DNA of 17,990 nucleotides from an uncultured Oscillospiraceae bacterium. GTDB lineage: Bacteria; Bacillota; Clostridia; Oscillospirales; Oscillospiraceae. Where the stretch lies: contig CANQZF010000010.1 of the NCBI GenBank assembly GCA_947628265.1, forward strand, positions 1 to 17,990, in the 5' to 3' direction. The notes beneath the pieces were generated by a model that worked only from the letters and a program-made list of their open reading frames with translations, had not been told where the DNA came from and ran no database searches. The position numbers and the translations under genes were made by a program. Below, in pieces: positions 14,336 through 17,990 of this stretch. Every line of letters begins with the position of its first letter. The stretch's first letter is position 1.

Positions 14336-14545
14336 ATGTCAAAACAACGTGACGAAGCCTGGGCGGAGGAGATGCGCAAGAGGGTGCTGCCGGCGGGATA
14401 CAAAATGACGCTGATGGAGGGGTGGGCGATGCTGGACTTGGGCGACCCGCTGCACTCGGTGGCGGCGGCGTATAATTACGGCTTCGAACGGGGGCAAAAC
14501 TATGAACGGAACAGATCCCGCGCGAAAGGGCGGCGGCCTTTTTAA
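14336..14545 (+). CDS. Small basic protein of unknown function
   Basis: 69 residues with net positive ends and no membrane segment or recognised motif. A TGGAGGG site (14323-14329) sits seven bases before the ATG, and a candidate promoter with a dyad lies upstream, so this is probably a true gene despite its size. The middle ('SVAAAYNYGFERGQNYERN') is an amphipathic helix with aromatic residues; the tail is Arg/Lys-rich. The stop overlaps the stop of the convergent dehydrogenase gene (shared TTAA at 14542-14545), and AAAGG/CCTTT plus T's at 14525-14543 could act as a weak terminator. Function unknown. Confidence 0.65.
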   Translation: MSKQRDEAWAEEMRKRVLPAGYKMTLMEGWAMLDLGDPLHSVAAAYNYGFERGQNYERNRSRAKGRRPF

Positions 14546-15543
14546 ACCCCGGCGGGTTCGAGGCTTACCTCATTTTCCACCCGTTCCCCGGCGAAGAATT
14601 TGCGGAGGTTTTCGGTGGTGGCCTCGGCGATGGCTTTGAGGGCCTCCCGGGTCAGGAAGGCCTGGTGGCCCGTGACCAGGACGTTGGGCTGGCTGAGGAG
14701 GAGGTTGAGGGTGTCGTCCCGCATGACCTTGGAGCTCACGTCCTCGTAGAAGACGTCGGCCTCCTCCTCGTAGACGTCCAGGCCAGCGGCGCCCACCTTG
14801 CCGGATTTGACGTTATCGAGAAGCGCCTCGGAGTCGATGAGGGCGCCACGGGAGGTGTTGATGAGGATGACCCCGGGGCGCATCCGGTGGAAGGAGGCGC
14901 GGCTGAGCATGTGAAAGGTTGCGGGCGTCAGGGGACAGTGGAGGGAGATGACGTCGGAGCGCCGGATGAGCTCATCGAGACGCACGTACTCCAGCCCCGC
15001 GCCCCACTGGGGGACCGGGTCGTAGGCCAAAACATGTGCGCCGAAGCCCCGCATAATCTGGGCAAATTTCATGCCCACCCTGCCGGTGCCCACCACGCCC
15101 ACGCTCTTGCCCTCCAGGTCCGTGCCCACCAGGCCCTCCAGGCTGAAATTGCGCTCCCGGGTGCGGGTGAAGGCCCGGTGGGTTTGGCGGGTCAGGGTCA
15201 GCAGCAGCGCCACGGCGTGCTCGGCCACACTGGCGGGGGAGTAGGCCGGGACCCGGAAGACCCGGATCCCCAGCCTCTGGGCGGCGGCCAGGTCCACGTT
15301 GTTGTACCCCGCGCACCGGAGGGCCGCGCACCGGACGCCCTGCTCCGCAAGGCGGGAGAGGGTCTCCACCCCCAGCTCGTCGTTGACAAAGGCGCACACC
15401 CCGGCGCAGCCCCCGGCCAGCACCGCCGTCTGGGGGGTGAGCTTGTTTTCGAGGTAGAGAAGCTCCAGGCCCGCTTTTGGCGCCAGGGCGTCAAAGTATG
15501 TCCTATCGTAGCTCCGGGCGTCAAAAAACGCGATTTTTTCCAT
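14542..15543 (-). CDS. ldhA: D-lactate dehydrogenase (D-2-hydroxyacid dehydrogenase family)
   Basis: 333 residues, normal for NAD-dependent D-LDH, which reduces pyruvate to D-lactate in fermentation. Nucleotide-binding loop VGVVGTGRVG (148-157), followed by D175 in AYDP, which favours NAD over NADP. Substrate and catalytic residues: R232 in NTSRGALID, the acidic cluster DVYEEEADVFY (256-266), and H293 in TGHQAFLT, a D-LDH hallmark that separates it from phosphoglycerate and glycerate dehydrogenases. The start at 15543 has GGAGG eight bases upstream; the upstream open frame would enter the divergent promoter region. It is divergent from glyS and convergent with the small gene at 14336. A related 2-ketoacid reductase role cannot be excluded from sequence alone. 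Confidence 0.88.
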   Translation of the reverse strand: MEKIAFFDARSYDRTYFDALAPKAGLELLYLENKLTPQTAVLAGGCAGVCAFVNDELGVETLSRLAEQGVRCAALRCAGYNNVDLAAAQRLGIRVFRVPAYSPASVAEHAVALLLTLTRQTHRAFTRTRERNFSLEGLVGTDLEGKSVGVVGTGRVGMKFAQIMRGFGAHVLAYDPVPQWGAGLEYVRLDELIRRSDVISLHCPLTPATFHMLSRASFHRMRPGVILINTSRGALIDSEALLDNVKSGKVGAAGLDVYEEEADVFYEDVSSKVMRDDTLNLLLSQPNVLVTGHQAFLTREALKAIAEATTENLRKFFAGERVENEVSLEPAGV

Positions 15544-15634
15544 AATTTCGGCCTCCGTTTGTATAATTTCATTGAAATAGTATATCCTGCCAAAATGAGA
15601 AACATACGGGGTGATTTTTCGTGAAAAAATAATG

Positions 15635-15663
15635 TGGAAAATACGGAAAAAGTGGTATATAAT
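15635..15663 (+). promoter_or_regulatory. Promoter of glyS
   Basis: A perfect TATAAT (15658-15663) with TGGAAA (15635-15640) 17 bases upstream, 63 bases before the glyS ATG. The short leader has no T-box features. A TTTTTC-gt-GAAAAA dyad (15615-15628) lies just upstream, between glyS and ldhA. Confidence 0.6.
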
Positions 15664-15726
15664 ACTTCCAATCGTCCAACGGGCGAAAATAACGACGCGG
15701 CAGCCAGCCGTGGGAAGGAATTTTTT

Positions 15727-17124
15727 ATGAAGAACAGCGAAAAGACACTGGATATGATCGTGAATTTGTGCAAGAGCCGGGGCTTTATCTACGCCGGGAG
15801 CGAGATATACGGCGGACTTGCCAATTCCTGGGACTACGGCCCCCTGGGCGTGGAGTTTAAAAATAACGTGAAAAAGGCGTGGCTCAAAAAGTTTGTCCAG
15901 GAGTCCCCCTACAACGTGGGGCTGGACGCCGCCATCATTATGAACCCCCAGACATGGGTGACCACGGGCCACGTATCCAGCTTTTCAGACCCCCTGCTGG
16001 ACTGCCGCGCCTGCAAGTCCCGGCACCGGGCGGATAAGCTCATCGGCGACGAGCACCCCGAGGTCAACACCGACGCCATGACCTTTGACGAGATGGACAA
16101 GTTCATAGCGGAGCACGAGGACGTTATTTGCCCCGTGTGCGGCAAGCACGACTTCACCCCCATCCGCAAGTTCAACCTGATGTTCAAGACCGCCATCGGC
16201 GTGACGGAGGACTCCTCCTCCACCTGCTACCTGCGGCCCGAGACGGCCCAGGGCATCTTTGTGAATTTCCCTAACATCCAGCGGACCACCCGCCGCAAGC
16301 TGCCCTTCGGCGTCTGCCAGGTGGGCAAGGCCTTCCGCAACGAGATCACCCCGGGCAACTTCACCTTCCGCACCCGGGAGTTCGAGCAGATGGAGTGCGA
16401 GTTCTTCTGCAAGCCGGGGACGGACCTTGAGTGGTTCGCCTACTGGAAGAAGTTCTGCATCGACTGGCTGAAATCCCTGGGGCTTTCCGAGGAGAATATG
16501 CGCTACCGGGACCACGAGCCGGCGGAGCTCGCGTTCTACTCCAAGGCCACCACCGACATCGAGTACGCCTTCCCCTTCACCGACTGGGGGGAGCTCTGGG
16601 GCATCGCGGACCGCACGGATTACGACCTCACACGCCATCAGGAGGCCAGCGGCAAGGACCTCACCTACTACGACCAGGAGGCAAACGAGCACTACATCCC
16701 CTACGTCATCGAGCCCAGCCTCGGCTGCGACCGGGTGGCCCTGGCGTTTTTGTGCGAGGCCTACGACGAGGAGCACATGGTAGACGCTAAGGGCAAGGAG
16801 GACGTGCGTGTGGTACTGCGGCTCCACCCGTTTTTAGCGCCCTTCAAGTGCGCGGTGCTGCCGCTGTCCAAGAAGCTCTCCGACAGGGCCATGGAGATAA
16901 GAAACGAGCTTTCCAAGTCCTTCATGGTGGACTTTGACGACGCCGGCTCCATCGGCAAGCGCTACAGGCGGGAGGACGAGATCGGCACGCCCTTCTGCGT
17001 CACCTACGACTTCGACTCCGAGACGGACGGGCGCGTCACGGTGCGGGAGCGGGACACCATGGAGCAGGTGCGTATCCCCATCGCGGAGCTCAAAACGTAC
17101 ATCGCCCAGAGAGTGGAGTTCTGA
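15727..17124 (+). CDS. glyS: Glycyl-tRNA synthetase, homodimeric class II type
   Basis: 465 residues of the alpha2 (eukaryote/archaea/Gram-positive-like) GlyRS, not the bacterial alpha2beta2 GlyQ+GlyS form. The N-terminus 'GFIYAGSEIYGGLANSWDYGPLG' contains motif 1; an inserted zinc-type element has CRAC and CPVC pairs; motif 2 is around 'GKAFRNEITP...FRTREFEQMECEFF'; motif 3 is 'PYVIEPSLGCDRVALAFL'; the anticodon-binding domain fills the last 110 residues ('KCAVLPLSKK', 'DFDDAGSIGKRYRREDEIG'). AAGGAA (15715-15720) and the -10 box inside any longer frame fix the start at 15727. Four bases separate its stop from the start of a small membrane protein gene. Confidence 0.95.
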   Translation: MKNSEKTLDMIVNLCKSRGFIYAGSEIYGGLANSWDYGPLGVEFKNNVKKAWLKKFVQESPYNVGLDAAIIMNPQTWVTTGHVSSFSDPLLDCRACKSRHRADKLIGDEHPEVNTDAMTFDEMDKFIAEHEDVICPVCGKHDFTPIRKFNLMFKTAIGVTEDSSSTCYLRPETAQGIFVNFPNIQRTTRRKLPFGVCQVGKAFRNEITPGNFTFRTREFEQMECEFFCKPGTDLEWFAYWKKFCIDWLKSLGLSEENMRYRDHEPAELAFYSKATTDIEYAFPFTDWGELWGIADRTDYDLTRHQEASGKDLTYYDQEANEHYIPYVIEPSLGCDRVALAFLCEAYDEEHMVDAKGKEDVRVVLRLHPFLAPFKCAVLPLSKKLSDRAMEIRNELSKSFMVDFDDAGSIGKRYRREDEIGTPFCVTYDFDSETDGRVTVRERDTMEQVRIPIAELKTYIAQRVEF

Positions 17125-17128
17125 GACC

Positions 17129-17476
17129 GTGGGAACGGGAAGCGAATTTGCCAAAAAGCTGGGGATCGCCGGGTGCGTGGCGGTGCTCATCCTCTCCGTT
17201 ATCGCCACGGCGATGATGTTCACCTCCCGGGGCACGGCGGTGGAGGGCTACGCCCCGCCGGAGGACGCCGCCTATTACAAGACCCACCCGGAGGAGCTTT
17301 TGGAGGAGATCGAGACAAACCTCCTGCCACGTCTGGACGCGCCGGGGGTGGAGCTCCGGCTTTCGGAGGGGAAGATCGCGGTCGCCGGGGAGAAGGGGCC
17401 GCTCCAGACGGCGAGGCTCGCCATCATCCACTACTTTGACCCCGATCTATTTGAGTTTACGGAGGTGTCCCGATGA
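17129..17476 (+). CDS. Small single-pass membrane protein of unknown function
   Basis: 115 residues from the GTG at 17129, with GGAG (17115-17118) ten bases upstream. One hydrophobic segment ('GIAGCVAVLILSVIATAMMF', about residues 12-31) after a short basic-flanked start predicts an N-in signal anchor, leaving a 75-residue outer domain ('YAPPEDAAYYKTHPEELLEEIETNLLPRLDAPGVELRL...HYFDPDLFEFTEVSR') with mixed helix and strand character. It lies tightly between glyS and nadE (its stop overlaps the nadE ATG), so it is co-transcribed. Family not recognised; a start a few codons later is possible. Confidence 0.7.
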   Translation: MGTGSEFAKKLGIAGCVAVLILSVIATAMMFTSRGTAVEGYAPPEDAAYYKTHPEELLEEIETNLLPRLDAPGVELRLSEGKIAVAGEKGPLQTARLAIIHYFDPDLFEFTEVSR

Positions 17477-17990
17477 GAGACGGATTTTTGAAGGTCGCGG
17501 CGGCCACGCCGAAAATAAAGGTGGCGGACTGCGACTACAACGCTTCTGAGATCGTTAAGCTCTGCCGGGAGGCGGCCGGCTTGGGCGTGAAGATCCTGGC
17601 CTTCCCGGAGCTTTGCGTCACCGGCTACACCTGCGCCGACCTATTTTTGCGGGACACCCTCATCGACGCCGCCGCCAGGGCCCTCGCGCGTATCGCGGAG
17701 GAGACGGCGGGGCTTGATATGCTCATCGCCCTGGGGCTTCCCGTGCGGGATCAATGGAGCGGCAAGCTCTATAACTGCGCCGCCGTTCTCAATCGCGGAA
17801 AGCTGCGGAGCCTGCGCCCGAAAATGATGCTCCCCAACTACGGGGAGTTTTACGAGCGGCGCTGGTTCGCCGCCGGCGGCGAGGGCTGGAGCGGCGACGT
17901 GGACATCGAGGGACAGCGCTTTGGCTTTGACACGTGCATCGAGACCGACGGCTATTTCATCTGCGACATCATTCCCGGCCTTGCCGTGGG
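17473..17990 (+). CDS. nadE: Glutamine-dependent NAD+ synthetase, N-terminal part (3' end outside window)
   Basis: The first 172 residues of a gene that runs off the window. It belongs to the nitrilase-type amidase domain of large NadE proteins, which releases ammonia from glutamine for the C-terminal synthetase. Catalytic Glu46 in FPELCVTGYTC and Lys117 in RPKMMLPNYGEFYERRWF are visible; the catalytic Cys (in a ...CED motif) would lie just past the edge. The LPNYGEFYERR(W/Q)F stretch is typical of the fused glutamine-hydrolysing NadE rather than free nitrilases. GGAGGTG (17461-17467) precedes the ATG at 17473, which overlaps the previous stop (ATGA). Confidence 0.85.
   Translation, partial: MRDGFLKVAAATPKIKVADCDYNASEIVKLCREAAGLGVKILAFPELCVTGYTCADLFLRDTLIDAAARALARIAEETAGLDMLIALGLPVRDQWSGKLYNCAAVLNRGKLRSLRPKMMLPNYGEFYERRWFAAGGEGWSGDVDIEGQRFGFDTCIETDGYFICDIIPGLAV

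Noticed and set aside
14665..15624. 319-codon open frame antisense to the D-lactate dehydrogenase gene
   Set aside because: Shadow of the real gene: low-complexity translation without motifs, while the minus-strand frame has all catalytic residues.
15664..15726. T-box leader for glyS
   Set aside because: The leader is only about 60 bases and lacks the T-box core sequence and a terminator; the same holds for argS.

Overview
The window looks like a chromosomal segment of a GC-rich, Gram-positive-type Clostridia bacterium, probably of the Oscillospiraceae/Ruminococcaceae kind. The reasons are Bacillota-type gene families (RecD2, ComF, a BlaI/M56 pair, XpaC, a DUF1934 gene next to argS, dimeric GlyRS), strong GGAGG ribosome sites, AT-rich promoters with TATAAT boxes inside otherwise very GC-rich DNA, and gene borders packed with small GC-rich hairpin repeats. 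The taxonomic placement is inference. No tRNA, rRNA, CRISPR array, transposase or prophage gene was seen.

Layout. 1-3174 (+): 3' end of recD2 (cut by the window edge), comF, an MreB-family gene with its own -10 box, and a HAD phosphatase; three of the four are linked by 1-4 nt overlaps. 3175-3546: four hairpin repeats, a terminator and a strong promoter with dyad operators. 3547-5413 (+): a BlaI-type repressor and an M56 (BlaR1-like) membrane protease whose outer sensor domain is not a penicillin-binding domain. 5414-5798: hairpin repeats in tandem, then a terminator. 5799-7730 (-): an XpaC-family membrane protein with two winged-helix-like segments, preceded by a small acidic unknown gene. 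7731-7896: divergent promoters. 7897-10909 (+): murI, DUF1934, argS. 10910-11239: more repeats, one apparently serving as the argS terminator, and the typA terminator. 11240-13078 (-): typA. 13187-14263: about 1.1 kb without a convincing gene, filled with several kinds of inverted and tandem repeats. 14336-14545 (+): a small unknown gene. 14542-15543 (-): D-lactate dehydrogenase. 15727-17990 (+): glyS, a small membrane protein, and the start of nadE (cut by the window edge).

Most genes are housekeeping: DNA repair and uptake, cell shape, peptidoglycan precursor supply, tRNA charging, ribosome-associated GTPase, NAD synthesis and fermentation. The accessory interest lies in the non-coding DNA. 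A directional hairpin repeat of about 30 bp, with a CCTACGG-type tail and stems that change by paired substitutions, occurs at least 18 times and always at transcription-unit borders. Separate larger palindromic elements sit at 13232-13333 and 13765-13841. A third kind of palindromic sequence appears to have inserted in frame inside recD2. Other points of note are the orphan BlaI/M56 pair with a sensor domain of different base composition, and the altered active-site motif in murI.
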